A stretch of DNA of 64,000 nucleotides from Treponema sp. OMZ 790 (GTDB lineage: Bacteria > Spirochaetota > Spirochaetia > Treponematales > Treponemataceae), in the NCBI RefSeq assembly GCF_024181285.1, contig NZ_CP051201.1:2232001-2296000 (forward strand), read 5' to 3'. The notes under the pieces are model-generated. The model did not search any database. It saw nothing but the letters and a program-made list of their open reading frames with translations, and was not told the origin of the DNA. The position numbers were made by a program, and so were the translations under genes. Position 1 is the stretch's first letter, and each line of letters opens with the position of its first letter. This document shows positions 8,410 to 17,962 of the stretch, piece after piece.

Positions 8410-9084
8410 ATGTGTAAAGAAAATTATTATGCAAAAAGTTTAAATTCGCAAAAGTTGTTCCAAGTTTATGAAACGGCAATTCCTCGTGTAAAGCAATATT
8501 TAGATGAGGAAATCAATTTTATCAAAAAACAGTTGACAGGCAATGAATCCGTCCTTGAAATCGGCTGCGGATATGGGCGTATCTTAAAAGAACTCTATCC
8601 CTATGCAAAGGCTGTAACGGGAATAGATATTTCGGAAGATTCAATTAAATTTGCAAAAGAATTCTTAAAAGACGGTTCGAATATTTATCTTGAAACAATG
8701 GATGCCTATAAAATGAATTTTAAAGAAGAATTTGATATGCTTCTTTGTTTACAAAACGGGCTTTCGGCAATCAAGGGAGAACCTGAAGAGCTTATACAAA
8801 AATGTATAAAAGCCTTAAAAAAGAATGGGAGAGCTTATTTTAGTACTTATAGCTCCAAATTTTGGGATATCCGTTTAGACTGGTTTAGAGAGCAAGCCGA
8901 TAAAAAACTATTGGGAGAAATCGATGAAGAAAAAACAAAGGACGGTATCATTATCTGCAAAGACGGATTTAAGGCCCGAACCTTTACCGAAAAAGATTTT
9001 GACGATTTAGGTAAAAAATCCGACCTTGAATATGAGATTAAAGAAATAGATGAGTCAAGTCTATTTTTAATCATAAAAACTTGA
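8410..9084 (+). CDS. Class I SAM-dependent methyltransferase
   Basis: 224 residues. The SAM-binding motif I is VLEIGCGYGRILKEL (residues about 49-63), motif II ends in VTGIDIS with the ribose-binding Asp, and FDMLLCLQNGLSAI fits motif IV. No domain identifies the substrate, so small molecule, lipid or protein are all open. The ATG at 8410 follows GGGGAG by 6 bases. It stands alone between two hairpin-rich intergenic regions and is unlikely to share a transcript with the upstream minus-strand gene. Confidence 0.85.
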   Translation: MCKENYYAKSLNSQKLFQVYETAIPRVKQYLDEEINFIKKQLTGNESVLEIGCGYGRILKELYPYAKAVTGIDISEDSIKFAKEFLKDGSNIYLETMDAYKMNFKEEFDMLLCLQNGLSAIKGEPEELIQKCIKALKKNGRAYFSTYSSKFWDIRLDWFREQADKKLLGEIDEEKTKDGIIICKDGFKARTFTEKDFDDLGKKSDLEYEIKEIDESSLFLIIKT

Positions 9085-9092
9085 GGAGACAC

Positions 9093-9239
9093 GATAAACA
9101 GTTCGGCAGCAATACAGCCTCACTGTTTATCTGTCGAGTTTTGTGCAAAGCACAAAACATCGCATTATTGTATGCAGTTTGTAAACAAACTGCGTGAAAA
9201 AACTTTTTTCGGAAGCTAATGCTTCCTGCAAAAGTTTTT
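9093..9239. repeat. Array of four consecutive palindromes
   Basis: Four inverted repeats lie back to back between the methyltransferase and the YjiH gene. They are GATAAACAG / CTGTTTATC (9093-9131), GTTTTGTGC-AAA-GCACAAAAC (9138-9158), GCAGTTTGT-AA-ACAAACTGC (9174-9193), and a two-tier hairpin at 9197-9239 with outer AAAACTTTT / AAAAGTTTT and inner GGAAGC-TAAT-GCTTCC. None has a clean T run, so they are not simple terminators. The last ends 4 bases before the ribosome-binding site of the next gene. Confidence 0.8.
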
Positions 9240-9253
9240 ATGGGAGAAGTTCT

Positions 9254-10603
9254 ATGAGTGAAGAAAAAATGAACGAGAACATGGCTGTTCCCGAAGGAAA
9301 GACGGATCCGAAGACTATAATCCGCTTTGTAGTTTATAGTTTGATCGGAATTTTTATGTTTTTTATTCCGATTGCAATCGGAGAAAAAAAGACTATTCCC
9401 TTGGATCACATTGTGGGATTGATTCAAAAGATTCCCTATTATGCAGCATACTGGGGTCTATTGCTTTGTTGTGTGGGCGTAGTTTTTCCCTTTGTAACAG
9501 GTTCATGGAAAAAGACCAAGGTAAAAACGATATTTTCCATTATCAACATTCTTGCAATTCCCTTTGCAATTATGACCGTATTCAATGTAGGCCCCGAAGC
9601 TCTTTTAGCCAAAGGAATGCTTCCATTTATCTACGGTAAAATAGTTGTTCCGGTTACAACTATCGTTCCAATCGGATCTGTATTTTTGGCCTTTATTGTA
9701 GGCTACGGCCTCATGGAATTTGTAGGCGTATTTATGCGTCCTGTAATGAAGCCCGTCTGGAAAACTCCGGGACGAAGCGCAATAGATGCAGTAGCCTCCT
9801 TTGTAGGAAGTTATTCGATAGCCCTCCTTATCACAAACCGCGTTTACAAGGAAGGAAAGTACACCAATAAGGAAGCTGCAATAATTGCAACAGGCTTTTC
9901 TACCGTTTCGGCAACCTTTATGATAATAGTGGCAAAGACCCTCGGCTTTATGGAATATTGGAACTTCTATTTTTGGACAACGGTTATAGTTACCTTTATA
10001 GTAACGGCAATTACGGCAAGAATATATCCTCTATCCAAAAAAGCCGATTCCTATTATGAAGACAGAAAAGGCGACATTGAAACCGATGTAAAGGGAAATA
10101 AATTTAAGATCGCCTTAGGAGAGGCTGTAAAGGTTTGCAACTCCGCACCTTCCCTTCTTCAAAATGTAAAAATAAATTTGCTTGACGGTATAAAACTTGC
10201 AATAGGTTTAGCCCCTTCCCTTATGGCAATCGGAAGTTTAGGCCTGATTATTGCAAAGTATACCCCTGTCTTTGACATAATCGGATATATCTTTGTGCCC
10301 TTCACATGGCTCATCCAACTGCCTGAGCCCGTTCTTGCAGCAAAGGCTCTTGCCACAAGCATTGCAGAAATGTTCTTGCCGGCTCCCTTAGTTGCAAGCG
10401 CCTCGGCAGGTACAAGGCTTGTAGTAGCCGTCGCCTGCGTTTCTGAAATCTTATTTTTCTCGGCATCTATCCCCTGTATGATGAGTACTGAAATTCCATT
10501 GAAGATGAAAGACTATCTTATAATCTGGGTTGAAAGGGTTATCCTTTCGATTCTGCTGACGGCCCCCTTTGTGTATTTGTTTATGTATATAATAGCAAAG
10601 TAA
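9254..10603 (+). CDS. YjiH-family membrane protein with nucleoside-recognition (Gate) domain; probable transporter
   Basis: About 449 residues from the ATG at 9254, which has GGGAGAAG 5 bases upstream. The longer frame from 9194 runs through the palindrome array and is unlikely to be used. There are roughly 10 hydrophobic segments. GRSAIDAVASFVGSYSIALLITNRVYKEGKYTNKEAA is the characteristic Gate-domain segment, and a second Gate-like half appears near the C-terminus. The YjiH family is uncharacterised biochemically. The following genes are a small UPF0145 protein and urocanate hydratase, so uptake of histidine, urocanate or a related compound is a reasonable guess only. Confidence 0.8.
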   Translation: MSEEKMNENMAVPEGKTDPKTIIRFVVYSLIGIFMFFIPIAIGEKKTIPLDHIVGLIQKIPYYAAYWGLLLCCVGVVFPFVTGSWKKTKVKTIFSIINILAIPFAIMTVFNVGPEALLAKGMLPFIYGKIVVPVTTIVPIGSVFLAFIVGYGLMEFVGVFMRPVMKPVWKTPGRSAIDAVASFVGSYSIALLITNRVYKEGKYTNKEAAIIATGFSTVSATFMIIVAKTLGFMEYWNFYFWTTVIVTFIVTAITARIYPLSKKADSYYEDRKGDIETDVKGNKFKIALGEAVKVCNSAPSLLQNVKINLLDGIKLAIGLAPSLMAIGSLGLIIAKYTPVFDIIGYIFVPFTWLIQLPEPVLAAKALATSIAEMFLPAPLVASASAGTRLVVAVACVSEILFFSASIPCMMSTEIPLKMKDYLIIWVERVILSILLTAPFVYLFMYIIAK

Positions 10604-10727
10604 GCGGCTCCCCTTGTTCTTTAAGCTTAAAACCAATATAATTTTTATAAGTTCTAAGCTCTTTAAAATTTAAACTTATTATGATATAATTCTTCTTAAC
10701 ATAACATTTATTAAAAGGAGAAAAGTT

Positions 10728-11039
10728 ATGATAGTTGTAAACACAGATTTTATTTCGGGAAAAAATATAGAAACCATTGCTTTGGTTTTCGGCAGTACCG
10801 TACAATCCAAAAATATGTTTAAAGACTTCGGAGCAGGCTTAAAAAACCTTGTTGGCGGTGAACTGGGCTCCTATACTAAGATGATGGATGAAGCAAGAGG
10901 AATCGCTATTGAACACATGATAAAAAAGGCCGAACAAATGAATGCAGATGCGGTTATCAACCTACGCTTTTCAACATCTGCCGTAATGCAGGGTGCTGCA
11001 GAAGTTACAGCCTACGGAACTGCAGTAAAATTCGTATAA
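10728..11039 (+). CDS. UPF0145 / YbjQ-family protein
   Basis: 103 residues. The whole length fits the YbjQ/UPF0145 family of small pentamer-forming proteins (sometimes called heavy-metal-binding): KNIETIALVFGSTVQSKN near the start, ARGIAIEHMIKKAEQMNADAVINLRF in the middle and VTAYGTAVKFV at the end. Function in the family is not established. AAAGGAG precedes the ATG by 6 bases. It sits 36 bases before hutU, which has its own ribosome-binding site. Confidence 0.9.
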   Translation: MIVVNTDFISGKNIETIALVFGSTVQSKNMFKDFGAGLKNLVGGELGSYTKMMDEARGIAIEHMIKKAEQMNADAVINLRFSTSAVMQGAAEVTAYGTAVKFV

Positions 11040-11075
11040 TATAACACAATATTTATTTTTAAGGAGATAAGAATT

Positions 11076-13100
11076 ATGGTTACAAACAAAGAAATCGCAT
11101 CTGCGATGACCATTAAACTTGACGCAACACTTCCTCCCGAGCCTGTTTTTGAAAAGGGAATAAGAAGGGCACCGAGCAGGGGCTTTAATTTGACAAAGGC
11201 TCAAACGGAAGTCGCTCTAAAAAATGCCCTCCGCTATGTACCGGAAGAACTTCACGAAAAGCTCGCTCCCGAGTTTTTGGATGAGCTTTTTACCTACGGC
11301 CGAATTTATGCCTACCGCTATAGGCCTCACGGAAACATTTACGGAAAACCCATCGATGAATACAAGGGTAAGTGCCTCGCAGCAAAGGCCATGCAGGTTA
11401 TGATAGACAACAACTTGGACTTTGATGTTGCCCTCTATCCTTACGAACTCGTTACCTACGGTGAAACAGGTTCGGTCTGCCATGACTGGCTCCAGTACCG
11501 CCTCATCAAAAAATACTTGGAAGAATTAACCGAAGATCAAACCCTTGTTATGGAATCGGGGCACCCCTTAGGCCTCTTCCCTTCAAAACCTGAAGCTCCG
11601 CGGGTTATAATTACAAACGGCCTTATGATAGGTATGTTTGACAATTATAAAGACTGGGAAGTCGCGGAAGAAATGGGTGTTGCCAACTACGGCCAGATGA
11701 CGGCCGGCGGCTGGATGTACATAGGCCCTCAGGGTATAGTTCACGGAACATTCAATACAATCCTCACAGCAGGCCGCAAGGAACTGGGAGTAGCAAGCGA
11801 CGGCGACTTAAAGGGAAAGCTCTTTATTTCTTCCGGCTTGGGCGGAATGTCGGGGGCCCAACCCAAGGCCTGCGAAATTGCAAATGCCGTCGGTGTTTTT
11901 GCCGAAGTAGATAAATCGAGAATCAATACCCGTCTTGAACAAGGCTGGGTTCACGAAATGTCCGATAACTTGGATGAAATCTTTAAAAAGGTAGATGAGT
12001 ACCTAAAAAAGAAGGAGCCAATCTCAATCGCTTATCACGGCAACATTGTAGACCTTCTTCAATATTGTGTAGACAAAAACGTTCACATCGACCTACTTTC
12101 GGATCAAACCTCCTGCCATGCACCATACGAGGGCGGTTATTGTCCCGAAAAGATGACCTTTGAAGAAAGAACTAAGCTCCTCTATGAAAACCGCGATGAA
12201 TTCTGCAAGAGGGTAGATTCTACATTAAAGCACCACTTTGAGCTTATCAAGATTCTTTCTTCAAGAGGAACCTACTTCTTCGACTACGGAAACTCCTTCC
12301 TAAAAGCCGTATTTGATGCAGGAGCAAAGGATGTTTCCAAAAACGGAATTGACGAAAAAGACGGATTTATCTTCCCCTCATATGTAGAAGACCTTATGGG
12401 ACCCGAACTCTTCGATTACGGTTACGGCCCCTTCCGCTGGGTATGTTTATCCGGAAAACCTGAAGACTTGGATAAGACCGACGCTGCCGCAATGAGCTGC
12501 ATCAATCCCGACCGCCGAGGTCAGGACAGAGACAACTACTACTGGGTACGCGATGCCAAAAAAAACAAGCTCGTTGTAGGAACTCAAGCCCGAATTCTTT
12601 ATCAGGATGCCGAGGGAAGAAGAGACATAGCCTTAAAGTTTAACGAGATGGTTCGAAAGGGCGAAATAGGACCGGTTATGATGGGACGCGACCACCACGA
12701 CGTAAGCGGTACGGATTCCCCCTTTAGGGAAACTTCCAATATCAAGGACGGAAGTAACGTAATGGCAGACATGGCCGTACAGTGCTATGCCGGAAACGCA
12801 GCCCGAGGAATGAGCCTTGTAGCTCTCCACAACGGCGGCGGTGTAGGTATCGGAAAATCCATCAACGGAGGATTCGGCCTCGTGCTTGACGGAAGCGAAA
12901 GAGTTGACGAGATTATCAAGTCCGCAATTATGTGGGACGTAATGGGAGGCGTTGCCCGCCGAAACTGGGCCCGCAACGAAAACTCCATCACCACCAGTAT
13001 CGAATACAACAAAAACTATTCGAAAGGCCACATCACGATTCCTTATGTTGCTAAGAATGAGTTCGTAAAAAAACTGGTCGAGCAAAAATATAAAAAATAA
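11076..13100 (+). CDS. hutU: Urocanate hydratase (long form)
   Basis: Converts urocanate to imidazolonepropionate, the second step of histidine degradation, using bound NAD. At 674 residues it is about 120 longer than the Pseudomonas enzyme and fits the long bacterial form. Recognisable motifs are TNGLMIGMFDNY, YGQMTAGGWMYIGPQGIVHGT, SGLGGMSGAQPKA (NAD site), YGPFRW, and the C-terminal block GRDHHDVSGTDSPFRETSNIKDGS followed by HNGGGVGIGKSINGGFG. The ATG at 11076 follows AAGGAGAT. No hutH, hutI or ftcD lies in the window. A terminator follows the stop. Confidence 0.96.
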   Translation: MVTNKEIASAMTIKLDATLPPEPVFEKGIRRAPSRGFNLTKAQTEVALKNALRYVPEELHEKLAPEFLDELFTYGRIYAYRYRPHGNIYGKPIDEYKGKCLAAKAMQVMIDNNLDFDVALYPYELVTYGETGSVCHDWLQYRLIKKYLEELTEDQTLVMESGHPLGLFPSKPEAPRVIITNGLMIGMFDNYKDWEVAEEMGVANYGQMTAGGWMYIGPQGIVHGTFNTILTAGRKELGVASDGDLKGKLFISSGLGGMSGAQPKACEIANAVGVFAEVDKSRINTRLEQGWVHEMSDNLDEIFKKVDEYLKKKEPISIAYHGNIVDLLQYCVDKNVHIDLLSDQTSCHAPYEGGYCPEKMTFEERTKLLYENRDEFCKRVDSTLKHHFELIKILSSRGTYFFDYGNSFLKAVFDAGAKDVSKNGIDEKDGFIFPSYVEDLMGPELFDYGYGPFRWVCLSGKPEDLDKTDAAAMSCINPDRRGQDRDNYYWVRDAKKNKLVVGTQARILYQDAEGRRDIALKFNEMVRKGEIGPVMMGRDHHDVSGTDSPFRETSNIKDGSNVMADMAVQCYAGNAARGMSLVALHNGGGVGIGKSINGGFGLVLDGSERVDEIIKSAIMWDVMGGVARRNWARNENSITTSIEYNKNYSKGHITIPYVAKNEFVKKLVEQKYKK

Positions 13101-13114
13101 AAACGGCTGATATA

Positions 13115-13152
13115 AAAACGCAGGACTTTTTAATAAGCCCTGCGTTTTTTTT
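13115..13152 (+). terminator. Rho-independent terminator after hutU
   Basis: AAAACGCAGG pairs with CCTGCGTTTT across a 14-base loop and runs into eight Ts. It starts 15 bases after the hutU stop. Confidence 0.88.
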
Positions 13153-13192
13153 ACCGAAACTTATATCGTATACTTAAATCTTAGGAGGGCTT

Positions 13193-13795
13193 ATGATTTG
13201 GGACAATGTTGCGGGCATTTATGATATTTTTGCAAATCTTTATAACGGCAAAGTTCATGAGGTTCTTTGTAAAAAGATAAACTCTATGATTACAAACCAA
13301 GATATTATTTTGGAATGCGCTTGCGGAACAGGCATGCTTAGCCTTGGTGTCGCTCAGCGATGTAAAAAACTCATAGCAACCGACATATCAAAGAACATGC
13401 TAAAAAAGGCAAGAAAAAAGTGTAAGGCCTATAAAAATGCCGAATTTTGTGAAGGCGATATTCTCCGGCTTAATTATCCCGATAAAAGTTTTACCAAGGT
13501 TATAGCAGCAAATGTTATTCACCTCTTGGATGATCCGTACAAAGCCTTAAAAGAGCTGGAAAGGGTCTGTTCTGTAAAGGGGAAAATAATCATACCTACA
13601 TATATGAACGGCAAAGCCTCAGATAAGAAAAGAGGCCTTGCAAATCTTCTTGGAAAAAAAGGAAGTATATTTAAAATAGAATTTACATACGATTCATACC
13701 GGCAGTTTTTTTTCGATGCCGGATATAAAAATACAGAATACAGTTTGATTGAAGGCAGGGTTCCTTGTGCAGTTGCCGTCATCACAAGGGAATAA
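13193..13795 (+). CDS. Class I SAM-dependent methyltransferase (UbiE-like fold)
   Basis: 200 residues. Motif I is ILECACGTGMLSLGVA, with the second glycine position held by Ala-Cys-Gly. The ribose Asp is in LIATDISKNMLKKA, motif II/III is AEFCEGDILRLNYPDKSF, and VIAANVIHLLDDPYKALKELERV matches the UbiE/PmtA type. Lipid or quinone methylation is possible, but no substrate can be inferred from context. AGGAGGG lies 5 bases before the ATG. It converges on the chemoreceptor gene. Confidence 0.85.
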   Translation: MIWDNVAGIYDIFANLYNGKVHEVLCKKINSMITNQDIILECACGTGMLSLGVAQRCKKLIATDISKNMLKKARKKCKAYKNAEFCEGDILRLNYPDKSFTKVIAANVIHLLDDPYKALKELERVCSVKGKIIIPTYMNGKASDKKRGLANLLGKKGSIFKIEFTYDSYRQFFFDAGYKNTEYSLIEGRVPCAVAVITRE

Positions 13796-13820
13796 AGGCA
13801 AGCTGCACCGGCAAAAGTTT

Positions 13821-15983
13821 CTAAACCTTAAACTGCTTCATTTCTTTTGCAAGATTGTTTATGCTGTCTTGGTGGGTTTGACTCATAGAATCTATTTCGG
13901 TAATAGCCTTATTTATCTCTTCAGCATCCACAGACATGTCATTCATTCCGGTTGTAATTACTTCGCTTATTGCCGATATATTCACCATTTGCTTTGAGAC
14001 GTTATTGCTGCTCATAAGCATTTCGGTTGAACTTTCTTTTACCATGGAAGTGGTATCAATAAAGTTTGAAATAGATTTTAAAACTTCTTCACCTCTGTTA
14101 ATTTCTTGCTGCATAGCCTGCATTATAATATTTTCTTGATTTTTTACAGCCTCAGTCAGCCTAAAATTTTCCATAAACATCTCTTCAGATTTTACGGCAT
14201 CTGATGCAATCTTATCTATCTTCAATTTAAGGTTCTGCAAAACGGTTGTTATGGTTTTTCCTTGAGTACTGGACTCTTCGGAAAGTTTTCTGATCTCATC
14301 TGCAACAACGGCAAAACCTTTTCCTGTTTCTCCTGCATGGGCAGCTTCAATTGCGGCATTCATTGCAAGGAGATTTGTCTGGCTCGCTATGTGCTGAATA
14401 ATTTTACCTGCATTTAATAAGCCCTCTGACTCCTCACTCATTGCAGCCGTAAGTTTGGCAGATTCCACCGATGAGTCTTTTACATATGTTGAAGCTTCTT
14501 CAAGTTTAGATATCAACTCTTTATTTTTTTCTAAAATATCGCCTACACTCTTGATATCCATTATCAGCTGCTCCATGGCTGAGGATGAAACAGCCATACT
14601 CGCAGATTGAGCTTCAATATGTTCATCCAATTTGGATATATTTTGAAGAAGAACCTTTATCGATGCAGCCGTTTGATCTATACTCGAAAATTGGCTTGAT
14701 ACTTTCTCTTTTACACCTTCAATGTTTGAAGTTATTTGATTTATCGATCCGGCAGTCTGAGTAATGTTTCCGGCCAAGTTTTGACCTAATCGGCGCATGG
14801 TTTCAGTATTATGTGATGCTATTTTTATTGACGAACCTATTTTACTTATGGTCTTATTAAAATATTCGGAAAGTTTTGCGGTTTCATCCCTGCCCTTAAC
14901 AGGAAGCCTGACTGTAAGGTCTCCTTCACCATCTGAAATATCTTTTAAAACATGTAACAGTTTTTTTATGGGATTGGTAATGTTAAGAATTATAATCGTC
15001 GAAATCAGTATAAAAATCAATAAAACGATTAAGTTTAAAGTGATTATGGAAGTTATAAGAGAATAATATTCGGCAAAAACTTCGCCTTCTTCCATAAAAC
15101 CTACAATGGTCCATCCCAATCCTTGGATTACATGAGATTTTGTAAGCCAATATTTTCCGTCCATAAAAATTCTTTCAGTTTTTTCGGATCTCAAATTAGA
15201 AAAATCGGCAGAATTTATATCATTAATATTTTTAAAATTAAAATCTGCATGACGGGGATCAGCTAAAATGGTTCCATCCCCCTGTATAAGCATAAAATAT
15301 CCGGTCATGCCTATCTTGGATTTTGCAAGCATATCCGTCAACGTTTTTAAAGTGACTTCAATACTTACATTTCCTAAAAATTCGTTGTTTTCTGAAAACA
15401 CGCTCTTAGACAAACCAACTACAGTATCGCCAACCGTAGATAAAAAGGCATCGGTTATTATGGTTTCACCCTTTGCAGCGAGGGCTTTTTCATACCACAT
15501 GCGTTTACGAGGATCATAGCCTGCAGGCATCGCTCCGTCAAAACTGGTTGCATAACCGCCCCACTTTGTTCCGAGATAAACCTCGACATATTCCGGAAAA
15601 CTGGAAAAAACATTTTTAAAGTGTTTAACAAGCCTTTTTTCCGTGCCGCTTTTAACCGTTTCTGCGGCTTTAATTTTTTCGTTTGAAAGAACATAGGAAT
15701 GGATGGTATCATCGGCTTTTCGTACATCCCCGTCTTGTGAAAGAGAGTTCAATACAGCCTTCGTATTTTCAAAAAAAAGTTGGAAAGAATTCGATATATG
15801 AACCAAATCCCTTGGAACGATCCTGTTAAACCGCTTAAGACTGTTTTTATTAAGTGTATTTCCTATAAAACCTACGGTTATCCCCGTAAAAACTATGATA
15901 AGTACGGAAAAAATTAAGATCATCTTAAACCTTATAGGAATCATTTTATCTGCTTTTTTATGCTGCGAACTGCTGCCTGCCAT
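13821..15983 (-). CDS. Methyl-accepting chemotaxis protein
   Basis: 720 residues. A basic N-terminus precedes the first membrane helix (about 17-37). A dCache-type periplasmic sensor follows (about 45-295), with [26 protein letters not shown] and [17 protein letters not shown] as signature stretches. The second membrane helix is at about 310-335, then HAMP ([24 protein letters not shown]), then the signalling domain with the hairpin tip [28 protein letters not shown]. The dCache core with MWYEKA suggests a small-molecule ligand such as an amino acid. There is no CheR-binding pentapeptide at the C-terminus. Monocistronic, converging with the methyltransferase gene. Confidence 0.95.
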   Translation of the reverse strand: MAGSSSQHKKADKMIPIRFKMILIFSVLIIVFTGITVGFIGNTLNKNSLKRFNRIVPRDLVHISNSFQLFFENTKAVLNSLSQDGDVRKADDTIHSYVLSNEKIKAAETVKSGTEKRLVKHFKNVFSSFPEYVEVYLGTKWGGYATSFDGAMPAGYDPRKRMWYEKALAAKGETIITDAFLSTVGDTVVGLSKSVFSENNEFLGNVSIEVTLKTLTDMLAKSKIGMTGYFMLIQGDGTILADPRHADFNFKNINDINSADFSNLRSEKTERIFMDGKYWLTKSHVIQGLGWTIVGFMEEGEVFAEYYSLITSIITLNLIVLLIFILISTIIILNITNPIKKLLHVLKDISDGEGDLTVRLPVKGRDETAKLSEYFNKTISKIGSSIKIASHNTETMRRLGQNLAGNITQTAGSINQITSNIEGVKEKVSSQFSSIDQTAASIKVLLQNISKLDEHIEAQSASMAVSSSAMEQLIMDIKSVGDILEKNKELISKLEEASTYVKDSSVESAKLTAAMSEESEGLLNAGKIIQHIASQTNLLAMNAAIEAAHAGETGKGFAVVADEIRKLSEESSTQGKTITTVLQNLKLKIDKIASDAVKSEEMFMENFRLTEAVKNQENIIMQAMQQEINRGEEVLKSISNFIDTTSMVKESSTEMLMSSNNVSKQMVNISAISEVITTGMNDMSVDAEEINKAITEIDSMSQTHQDSINNLAKEMKQFKV

Positions 15984-16146
15984 ATGAGTCTCCTTCGAAA
16001 TATAATGTATAATAATTTATCTATAATAATATACCCCTACCAAACAAAGAAGGGATAAAGTCGTTACAGAGAATGCGGATTATATATTATTTTTTAAAAT
16101 TGTTCTACTTGACTTTATGGGCTTTTTTTGCTTTACTATAATACGC

Positions 16147-16815
16147 ATGAAAAAAAATATAATTACTATTTTATTTGTTTTTATAGGTTCGCTTTGTTTT
16201 TCGCAAAATATAATTACTGCAGGCGACTTGTTCTCTTCCGTCTCCGATAGGTATGCTCAAATACAGGATTATATAGTAGATATGAGCATAAGCTCCGGAA
16301 ATTCGACACAGCAGGCTACGGCTATGTTTAAACGCCCTGACAAGCTGCGTTTAGACTTTAGATACCCTGAAGAGCAGTGCATAGTATTTAACGGAAGCAC
16401 CCTATCAATTTATCTTCCTCAATACAGAACAATTTTGACACAGGATGTCGAACAAAGCAATGCCGGGGGCTCGTCACTGGCGACGCCTCAAGGCTTGTCT
16501 CTTATAAAACGGGGCTACACAATTCAATATGATACAACATCGGCTCCTCAGCCGCTTGAAGAAGGCTCTTCTGAAAATGTCATCATATTGTTGATGAATC
16601 GAAAATCTGCAACAGAAGCGTTTAAAACCTTGCGTGTTATGATTTATCCTGACGGTAAACTAATACGCCGAATTGAAGCGATACCTGTTTCCGGCGGGAA
16701 GATCAGATTTGACTTTCATAACTACAGAATAAATGTCGGAATCGGAGGCAAGAACTTCGCATTTGATGCACCTTCTACTGCAAAATCCTTCAATGATTTT
16801 CTTTTTGTCGATTAA
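16147..16815 (+). CDS. LolA-like outer-membrane lipoprotein carrier
   Basis: 222 residues from the ATG at 16147, which starts a proper signal peptide (MKKNIITILFVFIGSLCFSQ). A start 30 bases upstream would spoil that peptide. The mature part has the LolA pattern: GDLFSSVSDRYAQIQDYIVDMSISS, the FKRPDKLRLDFRYP block, and IVFNGSTLSIYLPQYRTI. LolA ferries lipoproteins across the periplasm. Spirochaete versions are divergent, so the name is given as LolA-like. It leads an operon with rodZ-like and rimO (21-base and 7-base gaps). Confidence 0.8.
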   Translation: MKKNIITILFVFIGSLCFSQNIITAGDLFSSVSDRYAQIQDYIVDMSISSGNSTQQATAMFKRPDKLRLDFRYPEEQCIVFNGSTLSIYLPQYRTILTQDVEQSNAGGSSLATPQGLSLIKRGYTIQYDTTSAPQPLEEGSSENVIILLMNRKSATEAFKTLRVMIYPDGKLIRRIEAIPVSGGKIRFDFHNYRINVGIGGKNFAFDAPSTAKSFNDFLFVD

Positions 16816-16836
16816 TTTCAGCATAGGAGATAAATA

Positions 16837-17955
16837 ATGAACGAAATCGGGAAATTGCTCACAGAAACAAGAACAAATCGTGAGCTCGAACTTGATCAGG
16901 TTGCAAGAGAAACCAATATAGCCAAACGATACTTGGAAGCCTTGGAAAATGACGATTACAGCGTTTTCCCCGCAGAACCCTATGTTTTAGGTTTTTTGAG
17001 AAATTATTGTGAATATTTGGATCTTAATCCCGAAGAAATAATAAATCTTTATAAACAGATTAAAATACAGGAAACCTCCCTGCCTCCGGATGCTTTATTG
17101 GAAAAAAGGAGCTTTTCAATCTCAAAGCCTCTCGTAATAGGCCTCGGCGCATTGGCTGCCATTGCCGTAATAATTACCCTCATATTTTTTGCCGTCAAAA
17201 GCTGGATACCGGCCATGCAACAAAGACGGGAACAGGAAAATTCCCAAGCCGAAATTCGCACAGTACGGGAAGCAAAGATACATGAAATAAATCAACAAAA
17301 GTATGAACAACGAATATTTGAAGGTGACAGCCTAAAACTCAATATAGACGGAAAAGAATTCAATATTGAAGTAGAAAAAATAAGTCCTAAATTAAACCTA
17401 AAAACCGGCACGGGAACTCAAATAATAAGTTTAGGTCAAACGGTAAAAATGGACCTTAATAACGACTTAACTGCCGATTTGGAAATCACGGTAGAAGATA
17501 TTGACAAAAATAATTCCGAAGCAGGGGCTTTAGTCTCAATATTAACGGGAAGCAATGTTGCACAAGGAACTTCATCTGCCGGAACGGATTTGGTCGTTTC
17601 CGAAACAGGAACACCGGTCTCATCGGCATCTAAAGTGCTCTTTGAAAGCGGTTCGGCCTACCCCGTAACCCTAAATGCCACCTTCAGAGGATATTGTCTT
17701 TTTAGACATGAAGCCGACAGAACTAATAGAGAAGAAAAATACTATCAAAAGGCCGAACAACTTACAGTTCAAGCCAATAACGGTTTAAGAATTTGGGCAT
17801 CAAACGGTAATGCGGTAAAACTTCAAGTTGTTGCCGGCGGAAAAACCGTCGATTTGGAAGTCAGCCGCCCCGGAGAAGTCATCGTAAAAGACCTTAAATG
17901 GATAAGAGATGACGAAACCAAACGTTTTAAATTCATAGTGGTAGATGTCGATTAA
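16837..17955 (+). CDS. RodZ-like cytoskeletal membrane protein
   Basis: 372 residues. Residues 1-70 are a RodZ-type helix-turn-helix (GKLLTETRTNRELELDQVARETNIAKRYLEALENDDY, then PYVLGFLRNYCEYL), which in RodZ binds MreB. One membrane helix spans about 98-121. The periplasmic part has a central variable stretch and a C-terminal DUF4115-like beta domain (SAYPVTLNATFRGYCLFRHEAD; LRIWASNGNAVKLQVV). The expected role is cell-shape control with MreB. A GGAGA ribosome-binding site precedes ATG 16837. Confidence 0.85.
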   Translation: MNEIGKLLTETRTNRELELDQVARETNIAKRYLEALENDDYSVFPAEPYVLGFLRNYCEYLDLNPEEIINLYKQIKIQETSLPPDALLEKRSFSISKPLVIGLGALAAIAVIITLIFFAVKSWIPAMQQRREQENSQAEIRTVREAKIHEINQQKYEQRIFEGDSLKLNIDGKEFNIEVEKISPKLNLKTGTGTQIISLGQTVKMDLNNDLTADLEITVEDIDKNNSEAGALVSILTGSNVAQGTSSAGTDLVVSETGTPVSSASKVLFESGSAYPVTLNATFRGYCLFRHEADRTNREEKYYQKAEQLTVQANNGLRIWASNGNAVKLQVVAGGKTVDLEVSRPGEVIVKDLKWIRDDETKRFKFIVVDVD

Positions 17956-17962
17956 AATTTAA

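Noticed and set aside
9194..9253. Upstream extension of the YjiH gene
   Set aside because: It is made of palindrome sequence; the ATG at 9254 has a good ribosome-binding site.
12633..13085. 150-residue minus-strand frame inside hutU
   Set aside because: It is antisense to a strongly conserved hutU segment and has no family features.
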